64,000 bases of DNA from Paulinella micropora (lineage: Eukaryota; Cercozoa; Imbricatea; Euglyphida). Location of the stretch: the NCBI GenBank assembly GCA_009731375.1, contig BJOX01000038.1, positions 998,209 to 1,062,208 of the forward strand, in the 5' to 3' direction. The notes beneath the pieces were generated by a model. The model did no database searches. It worked only from the letters and a program-made list of their open reading frames with translations, and had not been told where the DNA came from. Both the position numbers and the translations under genes were made by a program. This document shows positions 54,440 through 62,744 of this stretch, piece after piece; position 1 is the stretch's first letter; each line of letters opens with the position of its first letter.

Positions 54440-54884
54440 ATCCATAGAGGGAGTGAGAGAAATAGGGGAAGGAGTAGGGGGAGTAGGAGCAGGGGGAGTT
54501 GGAGTAAGAGTAGGAGAAGTAGGAGTAGGGGGAGTAGGAGTAGGAGCAGGGGGAGCAGTAGAGGGTAGATTGTCTGTACCTAGTTTGTCTGTACCAACTT
54601 TGACCCACACTTCGTCTTCCCAACCTACCACTGCACTATCTAATACATCCTCATCACCTTTATTTGGACCCCCTGAGGTCATGGAAGAAGGAGAGCCAGG
54701 TAGAGCTGAGGATAGTATCGTTTGGGTAAGGGACGGAAAACGAGTGTTAAAAGGTGGAGGACTACCCCCCATTGAAGAAATACAACGTTTAGTTACTGCT
54801 CTCAATCAGGGGCTTAAGAGTAGAACAGTGACAGACGGGTTGATTACGAGCCAGGAGGGGGAATATGATGAATTCTATACATAA
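53760..54884 (+). CDS. Retroelement middle region with Cys-containing domain and Thr/Gly repeats
   Basis: The 374-residue frame has a compact segment at about residues 40-185 with several Cys and His (VDCHVTNSKQCEATVP, RCSWRLG, GGKCAARLINHDFC). A poly-Thr stretch from (ACT)n at 54398-54440 and a Gly/Val/Arg stretch from GGAGTAGGAG repeats (54470-54560) follow. I do not recognise the Cys domain. It lies between zinc-knuckle gag and protease, an unusual place for an extra domain. A stop after 54884 and a new frame at 54897 suggest a break. Confidence 0.5.
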
Positions 54885-54896
54885 TTATATTACGCC

Positions 54897-55610
54897 ATGC
54901 ACGATTGCGTCCTTACCCTTGCTACCAAACACAACAACCCGTTTGCACGAGGCATCGTTTCTTTTTTCCCTTACATGGTAAAGGAGGTAGAGGATCTCGA
55001 GGATGTGTTGGGTGGAATGACACCTCCAGAAGAAGACGAACCCCAAAGCCCATCAGACACAGACACCACCACTTCATTCCCCGAACAAGACAAACCACAC
55101 TCTGAATGCTCTATCATGTTGATGGACAATAACTCTGACCATAGAACTGACAGCAGCAATATAGTGTGGGTAGACGATAGTGGCGCAAGCGAAACACAGT
55201 CCCCAGATAGCTCTACGTTTGTCAGTCTTAAGAGGGCTCCACAGAAATTCCGCATAGCAAAAGGAAGCATTAGAACCGAGTACAAAGGGAAAGTTTTCAT
55301 GAACCTGTCGGGAGCCCATGGTGAAGAAGTCAATGTCCTTGATGCCCACACTACCTACAACCCGCACCTAAAATACGGGTTAGTGGCTACTTCAGCATGG
55401 GTTCGTAAGGGTTTTGCCGTCATACAACAAAACAATCAAGTGATAGTGCTCAGGAAGCCCATTCTTATTACGGAAGACCAAATCGTGGCTAGAGGTAGAG
55501 CACTCCCAAACCACTTGACGGTGTTTGATGCCCCGGGCACCCCACCTCTCAATCCTAACGAGTGGTACGAGCCCACCGGCCTCTCCTACTATGCCCTCCG
55601 TCACAAGTGA
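54897..55610 (+). CDS. Retroelement aspartic protease region
   Basis: The catalytic motif VWVDDSGASETQS (about residue 89) is the D-S/T-G motif of retropepsins, followed by beta-rich sequence (KVFMNLSGAHGEEVNVLDAHTTY) and the hydrophobic GLVATSAWV. A second half with GTPPLNPNEWYEP ends at 55610. The enzyme would process the gag-pol polyprotein. The downstream integrase and reverse transcriptase expected in pol are missing. Confidence 0.65.
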   Translation: MHDCVLTLATKHNNPFARGIVSFFPYMVKEVEDLEDVLGGMTPPEEDEPQSPSDTDTTTSFPEQDKPHSECSIMLMDNNSDHRTDSSNIVWVDDSGASETQSPDSSTFVSLKRAPQKFRIAKGSIRTEYKGKVFMNLSGAHGEEVNVLDAHTTYNPHLKYGLVATSAWVRKGFAVIQQNNQVIVLRKPILITEDQIVARGRALPNHLTVFDAPGTPPLNPNEWYEPTGLSYYALRHK

Positions 55611-55710
55611 GACCCCCGAGCCCGTCACAAGTGAGACCCCCGAGCCCGACGATGATGACAGTGTCACGTCGGACTCGGGGGGACAAGCTTGACAACCCAA
55701 GAAGATAATT

Positions 55711-55759
55711 ACCCTTTTCTTAGGGTCATTTTCAAGAAAATACCCTCCAAGAAAAGGGT
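55711..55759. repeat. Long two-step hairpin at the retroelement/E3 junction
   Basis: ACCCTTTTCTT pairs with AAGAAAAGGGT, and inside it AGGGTCATTTTC pairs with GAAAATACCCT, a stem of about 22 base pairs with one bulge. It lies between the last retroelement sequence and the first AT-rich E3 sequence. Confidence 0.65.
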
Positions 55760-55849
55760 CTTTCAGTCCAAATCACCAAAAATCACCAACTAACGAAATA
55801 ATAGAGAAATCAAGAGGAAATCAAGAAAGGAGATAAGCGAAAAGAAAGA

Positions 55850-55901
55850 AGGAAATTAATTATTTTACATTTATAAAAATATTATTACATAGTTATAAAA
55901 G
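55850..55901 (+). promoter_or_regulatory. Promoter-like tract of first E3 gene
   Basis: AATTAATTATTTTACATTTATAAAAATAT recurs almost exactly before the next gene (56173-56202), each time 20 to 50 bases before the ATG. Confidence 0.5.
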
Positions 55902-56174
55902 ATGGCGACGACATTACAACAGCAAGCAAATAAAGAAATGAAGGAAGCATACAACAAGCATTTTCCAGAAGCAAATGCTGATGACCTTTCTTTTAGAAAT
56001 TTCACGAGAGAGCAAATGATTGATAGATATAGAAAAGCACACGAGTTCTGGGATAAGCAAGCATATGAAATAATAAATGGAGGAAAGAATACGATGAAGG
56101 AACTATACAAAATGAAAATTTGTATCCAAGCAAAAGAACAACTAAATATGAGAATGACTATACATAATATATAA
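55902..56174 (+). CDS. Small charged helical protein
   Basis: 90 residues, intact, helical and charged (MATTLQQQANKEMKEAYNKHF...). Two likely helices lie around FTREQMIDRYRKAHEFW and NTMKELYKMKICIQ. I do not recognise a family and see no copy in E1 or E2. It lies first in the element with a promoter-like tract, so it is probably an early gene. Confidence 0.55.
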   Translation: MATTLQQQANKEMKEAYNKHFPEANADDLSFRNFTREQMIDRYRKAHEFWDKQAYEIINGGKNTMKELYKMKICIQAKEQLNMRMTIHNI

Positions 56175-56223
56175 TTAATTATTTTACATTTATAAAAATA
56201 TATAAACTATAATATAATAGAAG

Positions 56224-56430
56224 ATGCCAAGACCAAAACTATACGAAGGAGAAGCAAGACGAAAGAGAAATAACGAGAAAGCTCTCGCATACTACTACCG
56301 CCACCAAGAAAGGTTGAAGGAGGAAAGAAAAGAAAAAGCATTAAAGCAAAAGCAAGAACTCAAAAGCATAGAGGAATACAAAAAGAAGATACAAGAGTTG
56401 GAAGATAGACTGAGTAAAATACAGCTCTAG
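56224..56430 (+). CDS. Small basic helical protein, E3 copy
   Basis: 68 residues, intact. The start MPRPKLYEGEARRKRNNEKALAYYYRHQE and the coiled-coil end (EEYKKKIQELEDRLSKI) match the E2 gene at 24514-24687 in start pattern and place. The basic first part and leucine-rich second part resemble a short bZIP-like layout, but the similarity is in composition only. It is followed by a TATC...GATA hairpin and then the polymerase. Confidence 0.55.
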   Translation: MPRPKLYEGEARRKRNNEKALAYYYRHQERLKEERKEKALKQKQELKSIEEYKKKIQELEDRLSKIQL

Positions 56431-56435
56431 CTATC

Positions 56436-56453
56436 GCCGTAGGAGATAACAGT
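56436..56453. terminator. TATC-GCCGTAGGA-GATA hairpin after gene end
   Basis: A 4-base stem with the loop core CCGTAGGA, a few bases after the stop at 56430. The same CCGTAGGAGATA sequence occurs at the end of the ExoX-like gene (60732), and a related form is at 20865 in E1. Confidence 0.45.
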
Positions 56454-56534
56454 TTAAGTTCTAATAATTTTTTATTCTGGTAAAAGTATTTTTCATCTAA
56501 ACAAATAGCTCCCATATAATAACGGTAAAAACAT

Positions 56535-56587
56535 TAATTAATTATTTTTGGAAAAAGTATCTTACCTTATATATACATAACTGTAAA
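56535..56587 (+). promoter_or_regulatory. Promoter-like module of the E3 polymerase
   Basis: AATTAATTATTTTTGG, then TTATATATACATAAC, shortly before the ATG at 56588; same design as in E1 and E2. Confidence 0.55.
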
Positions 56588-59500
56588 ATGTCAAAACCAC
56601 CACTACCACCAAGACCAAACAAGCAATATGTTCAACTTCTTCAAGCTAAGGCTAAGCTTAGAAAGGTTGAAACGAAAGATAAAAGAAACCGCCAAGACCT
56701 TTTATCTAACATCCGTAGTAATAAGAGGGCAAATCTGCGCGAGGCTAAAACTAGGGAAGCGAAGAGACGAGAGTTTAGAGCAAACGAGTACGAAGTTAGG
56801 AGGGATAATATTCTGAACTCTCTCACATTCAAATTTAGGGAGCTAAATATAAGCTTCTATGATACAGACACCTTGAAAGAAAAGGTATTGATACCCGCTA
56901 TAAGATATGCTAAAAGGGAAGAGATGACCAACAATGCGGATATCAATATATCTATAACATACTCCACCGCTCCTGCTAATGAGAGATACGACCACTATTT
57001 AAAAAAGAAAAGTTTTAATTCATTTCAACTCCGCCAATACGTATCAGTATTTATGGATGCTCTGAACGAGTTCAACATAAACAACATTGAAGCGAGCGAG
57101 AATGGATATGAAAGAAACATACGATATGTGGAAATAACCATAGTTCAAGAAAACGGCGGAGGATGCTATGAGGGAAAAACTGAAAAAAGGGAGAAAGTTG
57201 AAAAAGCCAGAAAGATATCTCCGCCAAGCAAAAATAACAACTGCTTATTCTTCTTATGTAAGGATATTCTAAATATTCACCCTATGAATAAGAACCGCTG
57301 TGATATCGTCCGAGCCGAATTCAACCTCCCACCAAACTCACCCATACCATTTTCAATAGCGGTTGAAATATTGAAAAAATATGTTAAGGAAGGGAAAACA
57401 TATGAAATAACTGACCATATTATGAAGCAGACATTCAGCACAAACGAAGAAGGACAAGAACCTGACAAACTAATCTTTTTGGAGAATAACCATTATTATG
57501 GATTAGTTAAGCAGTTTAAGAAGCGATGCGAAGACTGCTTGCGATTATATTTGAACAAACATAAATGTAATCTTAACAGGAAAAAATATGCTGATATTAG
57601 ATTGAAGAAGAATGGTAAAAGACACTTAATAACTAAGTTCCACACGGAAGAACAAATAAATAACGACCAAGTCCTTCATTACGATTTGGAATCATTTAGA
57701 AATACAAACATCGCTGTCGGCTACGATATCCACGACTGCTACATAGTCGGATATACTCAGGGCACTGAGGGTTTTAAATACATAGCTGGCAAAGATTGTA
57801 TACGTCAATTCGTAGACGAACTAATAAAACGAGGCAACCTTATAAAAGCAGGGTGGGTGCCGAAAGGTAAAAATGACAAACCGCCCGTTCTATATGTTAA
57901 TGGTTTTAACGGAGCGAACTTTGACCACTACTTCATACACCAAGAATTAATTAAAAGGGGTATTAAGATTAAGTCGTCAAAAATTAACAACGGCTCTATT
58001 ATCTGCTTAGAGTTTGAAAATGTTAAGATGTGGGATATGTGTAAGCATACCCAAGGAAGTCTTAAAGCAAATCTTGAAAGTATGGGGTGCGAAATCCTCA
58101 AAGGCGACTTTGACCACGACAGGGCGAAGAGATGGGAGGATATGGACGATAAGACTAGGCAGGACTGTTTGGCTTATCTTAAAAACGATGTTATGGGTTT
58201 GAAGGAATTATATGATAAGTTAAACACGACGATATTTACAGCTCACAAAGTAAATCTAACTTCATACATTTCAACTTCAAGTCTCGCTTTTAACATATGG
58301 AAAAAAAATGTAGACTGTAATGAGACTTCCAACGGTGGAGCAGGAAAGAGCATTTAGAAAAGCCATTATCGGCGGAAGGACTTACCCGTCTAAGAGGCGG
58401 TTCATTTCAGCTCAGTATGAACGATACCTACAAAAACAGATTACCTTTGACGAAATAATTGACTACCTCGTAGATGCGGATGTCGTATCTTTATATCCAA
58501 CCGCGATGTTGTTAGCTTTTATGGTTGGCGATATACTGGAAACAATCGGTCCATTTGACCCGCGAAACCTTCAAATCTGTATTTACAACCTCGACTACGT
58601 CTCACCCAAAAACATATTACATTCGCGAATCGGACAGAGAGATAGAATGGGCTCTCTTAAATGGCGACTAGAAGATATGAAGGACCAATGGCTGACGAGT
58701 GTAGATATTGAGGATATGGTAGCCGAAGGATACGAAGTCCGCATTCATAAAGGATACTACACTGTTAAATCTGAATGTGTCTTCGCCAAATACATAGATG
58801 ATATGTTTAAGGCGAAGGAAAATGCGGGGAAAGGTAGCCCGAAATGTCTGCTCGCCAAGGTGTTTATGAATAGTCTATACGGTAAGATGATACAGAGGCC
58901 GATACCTTCAATAACGACATATATACAAACTAACGAAGATTACTGGAAATTCTGGAATAGTAATCAAATAACTGACATTGTTAAATTTACAGATAAAGAA
59001 GGAAAAGATTTATGGCACATATCGGGCTTACCTCGCAATCCAATCTTATTAGAGAGTAGCATAACAAAGCCTTCACACTACGGGGCATTCATACTAGCAT
59101 ATACTATTAGCAGACGAATTATGTTCAACTATATCAAGGAAGCCAACCCGAACAGAAGCATTGAAGATGATTTCTACTACACCGACACAGACAGCTTACA
59201 AATCCACGCGAGATGTGCTAGATATATCAAGAATATGGGTAATAAGAAATTTGGCGGTATTGGAGATGATTTAGGCGACGGATGTAAGATTATAAAAGGT
59301 GTGTGGATAGCACCAACACTATATATGTTAGAATTTACGACGAAGGATGCCTTGACGGAAGGAATGACCAAGAATGACTTAAAGCATATTTCAAAAGGAG
59401 TTAAAATAGTGTCTGAAAATGGGGTTAAAAGGTATTTCCATTTTAGGGGTAAAGGCTTAGATGCTAATCAGCTAAACTATGCTACATTTGATAAGATGGA

Positions 59501-59705
59501 CAAAGGCGGGTCGGTTGAAAATGTAAAGGATTTCCAAATGAAAAAAATACACATTGATAGAAACAGCAAACAACAACATGTCCCACATTTTAGCATTTTA
59601 CATATGACTAATGTTAAAAAACAAGTTAACGAGAATAAGTGGGCGGGTCGTGAGTTCATTAACGATAACGACAGCATCCATCTCGGCTTCCACATTCGCG
59701 GTTGA
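56588..59705 (+). pseudogene. Protein-primed family B DNA polymerase, E3 copy, one frameshift
   Basis: The best preserved of the three polymerases: one frame from 56588 to about 58310 and a second from there to 59705, with the break beside an A run near 58305. Landmarks are the exonuclease motif HYDLESF (57679), a Cys pair region CEDCLRLYLNKHKC (57531), NGFNGANFDHYF (57900), then motif A DADVVSLYPTAM (58474), motif B KVFMNSLYGK (58857) and motif C YYTDTDSLQ (59178). Total length is about 1040 residues. It is homologous along its whole length to E2, but lacks the large zinc-rich insert and the YGCHWHGC insert seen in E1. Confidence 0.9.
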
Positions 59706-59706
59706 A

Positions 59707-60395
59707 TTATAAATAAAAAATTTTGGCTCCTTTACCTTTGAAACTTCTAATAGTATGAATTCCTTTTTTCGGTTTGACTAACTTAGTATTTACAGCAGTC
59801 GCTCCCAGCAATGATACGGGGTCAAATGCGGTTCGGCAGTTCGTCGTTAGCTTCGCAGTCTTCGCCCTTTTACCTTTTGGATTTACTTTCACAGCTACTC
59901 GGTCAATCACTCCTTCAATGAGGTCTTTTGTGCTACTGCCTTTATTGTATGTAGTAGCCCTTACACCCGTTTGTCGGCTCAGGTCTTTCGCAATCGTTCC
60001 TCCAAGGCTGTGCCCAGTCAGCTCTACATTATCCTTACCATATTTTTTATGACTTCATTAACCAGCTTCTGCTCTTCTTTATATCTCGGAGTTCTTTTCA
60101 ATACTCCCTTTACTAATGCGACATCGGTTAATAGGTCCCTTTTGTCTACACTCCCCCTAAATGCCACAATAGCTTTGCCATCTTTTTCATATACGGTTGA
60201 TTTTTCTTTGCTGGCGACTGGTTTCCATCCGTCCGCACCTTTTCTCTCCGACGCAGACAAATAGACATCCTCTGATAACTCCGCACTACCTCCCTTTTGT
60301 TTCCTATATGCCTTACCAGCTTTTTTCAATGCCTCCTTGTAGCTTATTTTGTGTTTGACGGAGTAAGCCTTAACGAAGACAATCCACTCGCTCAT
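59707..60395 (-). pseudogene. Class 3-type lipase, E3 copy, frameshifted
   Basis: Close homologue of the E1 lipase. It starts MSEWIVFVKAYS at 60395 and has IVAFRGSVDKRD. The GHSLGG elbow region is read after a frame change near 60046, and the end is SFKGKGAKIF. The frame break lies at a different place from that in E1, so the two genes were broken independently. It shares a short AT-rich upstream region with the ExoX-like gene on the other strand. Confidence 0.85.
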
Positions 60396-60480
60396 CTCGC
60401 AAAGTGTATCCTATATTAATTATTTAAATTTTTTTTCCTGCCAACTATATACACCGCCCTACTATATCCACCCTCACTAG
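60396..60480. promoter_or_regulatory. Divergent promoter-like region, lipase / ExoX-like gene
   Basis: Contains TTAATTATTTAAATTTTTTTTCC and AACTATATACACCG, the plus-strand module seen at 4381 and 9225. It is also the only upstream sequence of the lipase. Confidence 0.45.
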
Positions 60481-60738
60481 ACTGTGCGAGAAGTTCCAAC
60501 AACTTTCAATTGAAAGCGAAAAAAATCCTTCTCGTTGGAAGATGTTCACAAGGTAATCCACGACGAAATAAAAGCGATTGAAGAAATGAGAAATGCTCAA
60601 CCAAACTTGTTTCACTTTGGTAAATACAAGGGCAAAAAAATAGAAGACATCGCAAAGATTGACAAGCCATACATAGAATGGTTAGTTCGTCAGCCTTGGG
60701 TCCAAAATAAAGACGAATTGAAAAAGTATTTACCGTAG
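60481..60738 (+). pseudogene. ExoX-C-like small protein, E3 copy
   Basis: The N-terminal helix reads RLCEKFQQLSIE, a frame change near 60528 follows, and the second frame contains the core FGKYKGKKIEDIAKIDKPYIEWL before a stop at 60736-60738. The expected ATG position reads ATA. It is very near the E1 copy, which instead has a nonsense codon. The stop overlaps the CCGTAGGAGATA hairpin. Confidence 0.65.
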
Positions 60739-61365
60739 GAGATACATTTTACCTCTAATATTGATTTCTTTTTTTATAATTCGCAGTATTGCTTTCTGTT
60801 TGTGGAAGTCATTAAACTTGGTGAAGTGCGGTTCTTTCAAAAGGTTGTCTTCAACTTCTACTTCTCTATTAACTTCAAGGTATTGTTGAAGTATATCTTT
60901 GAATTGTATGATGTCAAAGTGGTGGTTTACGTGGACATCAACCCGCTCATATATATCACCACTTATTTCACATATATAACGAGGTTCTACGAATACATCA
61001 ATAGCCACAATATCAAGATATTCTTGTATTTGCGGTCTTATCGTATTCCTGCTCGCTTCTTTTATCACTCTCGCCATTTTTTTTAATTTGCTAAGCCCTA
61101 TAAGGTCAACACAGCAATTCCACGAAAACGGCTTACCATTTACACGAAAGTGTTTTCTCCCAGTCGTCAAATTACTTTCAACATCAATGATGCAATCTTT
61201 TAGACAAGGGTGATGTGTTATTAGGTCTCGCACGAAATTGCTATCTTCTGGGTTCAATCTTTCTCCATCGTTATATTTGCTTATCATTCTTCTTATGTGG
61301 GATTTGATAGATGCTTTTGTTAGAAACCGCATACCTCCAACGATATACAACTTACGACGATACAT
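60730..61365 (-). CDS. DUF3223/DCL-type protein
   Basis: 211 residues, intact. The N-terminal part, SIKSHIRRMISKYNDGERLNPEDSNF followed by DLITHHP, matches the pattern of the DUF3223 (DCL) domain, known from plant DCL, RNA polymerase IV/V tails and some virus and phage proteins, often next to nuclease-like parts. The following GRKHFRVNGKPFSWNCCVDLIG fits the domain's C-terminal half (F-x-V...F-S-W). The remaining 100 residues are not recognised. It is not present in E1 or E2. Its 3' end meets that of the ExoX-like gene tail to tail with a few bases of overlap. Confidence 0.7.
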   Translation of the reverse strand: MYRRKLYIVGGMRFLTKASIKSHIRRMISKYNDGERLNPEDSNFVRDLITHHPCLKDCIIDVESNLTTGRKHFRVNGKPFSWNCCVDLIGLSKLKKMARVIKEASRNTIRPQIQEYLDIVAIDVFVEPRYICEISGDIYERVDVHVNHHFDIIQFKDILQQYLEVNREVEVEDNLLKEPHFTKFNDFHKQKAILRIIKKEINIRGKMYLLR

Positions 61366-61420
61366 ATGACTATATTATTATATTAGAAAAAATTATTACA
61401 AAAATAATTATACATTCACA

Positions 61421-62672
61421 TCATTGGTCTTCTAAGAAATTAACTATAACACTCACATTTCCTCCATTATTAACAGTCGAAACAGACTTTTGTAAAAATG
61501 TTAGATTTTCACCAGGAGAAAGTTGTATGTCGTAAGTTCGCAGGTCAATAAGCTGGCTTGAAGTAGCATTAACATACAGTTTTAGAATTACGTCTGTTGT
61601 AGTGGCACCACCAAGGGCAGTCGCAGCGGTATCCTTTGATACGATTGAAGTTTTGGTATCAATATCCGCGAAGTTCTCCGCCGTAAGTGCTCCAGTCGTT
61701 TTCACAATCCGCACTATATTAACTTTGCTGTCTTCGTTTGATATGCTCACGAGAGATGGATAAACAATTGAATAATTGGTCACACCATTAAAAGTTGTTT
61801 TATTTTTTATGCTAATAATAGGACTTTCAGTGGTGCTCGCTGGCTCACTACCTTCCGCTTCGTTTGATATGCTTGAATTAATAGTGTTAGTACCCTCAAT
61901 AAACATACTACAACTCGCCGTTTTCAATGTTTGATTAGCATTACCAGTTCCATAATTTCTGATACAAGCCGAAAAAGGTAGGGTTGTATTTGAAAGACTA
62001 ACACCAACATTCGCATTTGCATATTTTATTGTATGAACCAGCTGAAATTCTCCACTTGATGAATTTTCTATGTAGAACATTATAGCACCAAAGCCAAGAT
62101 ATTGAAATTTAATCTGGAATACATTCCCTTTGGTATGATAGGCATAATTTTGGTTCCATCACAAGGGTCATCCCAGGTCGCTTGGGAATAAGTGTTGGCA
62201 CCCCTCCTTTAACACTGGCAATATTCACACCAGTCGCTTTTATTTTGTAAAAATAGAAGCCATTAGTAAAATCACTTTCACCTATGCCGATATAATTATA
62301 TGAATTGTAGTCTTTCGTTTCATCAGTAGCCCATAAAGCAGTAAATCGTGTTAGAACTCCCATACCTGTTCTGTATTTAATTCTTTTTTTACTCGTCAAT
62401 ACAGCATTCGCGGTCGTCTTCACATCTGTTTTAAGTTCTGCCATATTAGCATTAAATGAAATGGTAGCATCAGTTTGAGCTAATGTCCATATTCGTGTAT
62501 TGATAGTGTATGGGAAAATCTCTTGTAATACTGGCGTTAATTGACCGATCAATGCTTCGCCGAAAGCGATTTTCATACTATTGGTTTCAATGTGGCCATC
62601 GTAGCCGACTTTAACATTTATGAAGTCTCCGTCAGGGTCTTGTGCTATCAAATTTCGTTGATGAGTGGTCAT
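61421..62672 (-). pseudogene. Conserved structural (probable receptor-type) protein, E3 copy
   Basis: The start at 62672 (MTTHQRNLIAQ) is preceded by a promoter-like ATTTATTTTTTTGATAATATAGG that E1 has at the same place (11068-11105). The first frame (62109-62672) contains RIKYRTGMGVLTRFTALW and shifts near 62130. The second (61421-62080) has FYIENSSSGEFQLV and ends in VIVNFLEDQ. It is collinear with the E1 and E2 copies. A virion surface role is inferred. Confidence 0.7.
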
Positions 62673-62744
62673 TGTTCCTATATTATCAAAAAAATAAATT
62701 AACTATCAAAAATTAATAATTACTTCTTACTTCACTGGCGGGGT

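Larger units (their letters stand above)
51190..55690 (+). mobile_element. LTR-retrotransposon fragment (gag to protease)
   Basis: From left to right: LTR-like sequence with TATATAA (51616-51622) and AATAAA (51651-51656), a repeated leader, a possible primer-binding site near 52028 (TTGGTAGTCGAGCC), gag with a CCHC zinc knuckle, charged linkers, and an aspartic-protease domain. No integrase or reverse transcriptase is in the window. The fragment ends near 55690, where the AT-rich Polinton E3 begins, so E3 may have inserted into it. The protease has the DSGAS motif and copia-like context, but I cannot fix the superfamily without the reverse transcriptase. Confidence 0.7.

Noticed and set aside
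55690-55900. Left terminal inverted repeat of E3
   Set aside because: No AGTAGT-type end like those of E1 and E2 was found here, and the partner end is outside the window, so no coordinates can be supported.
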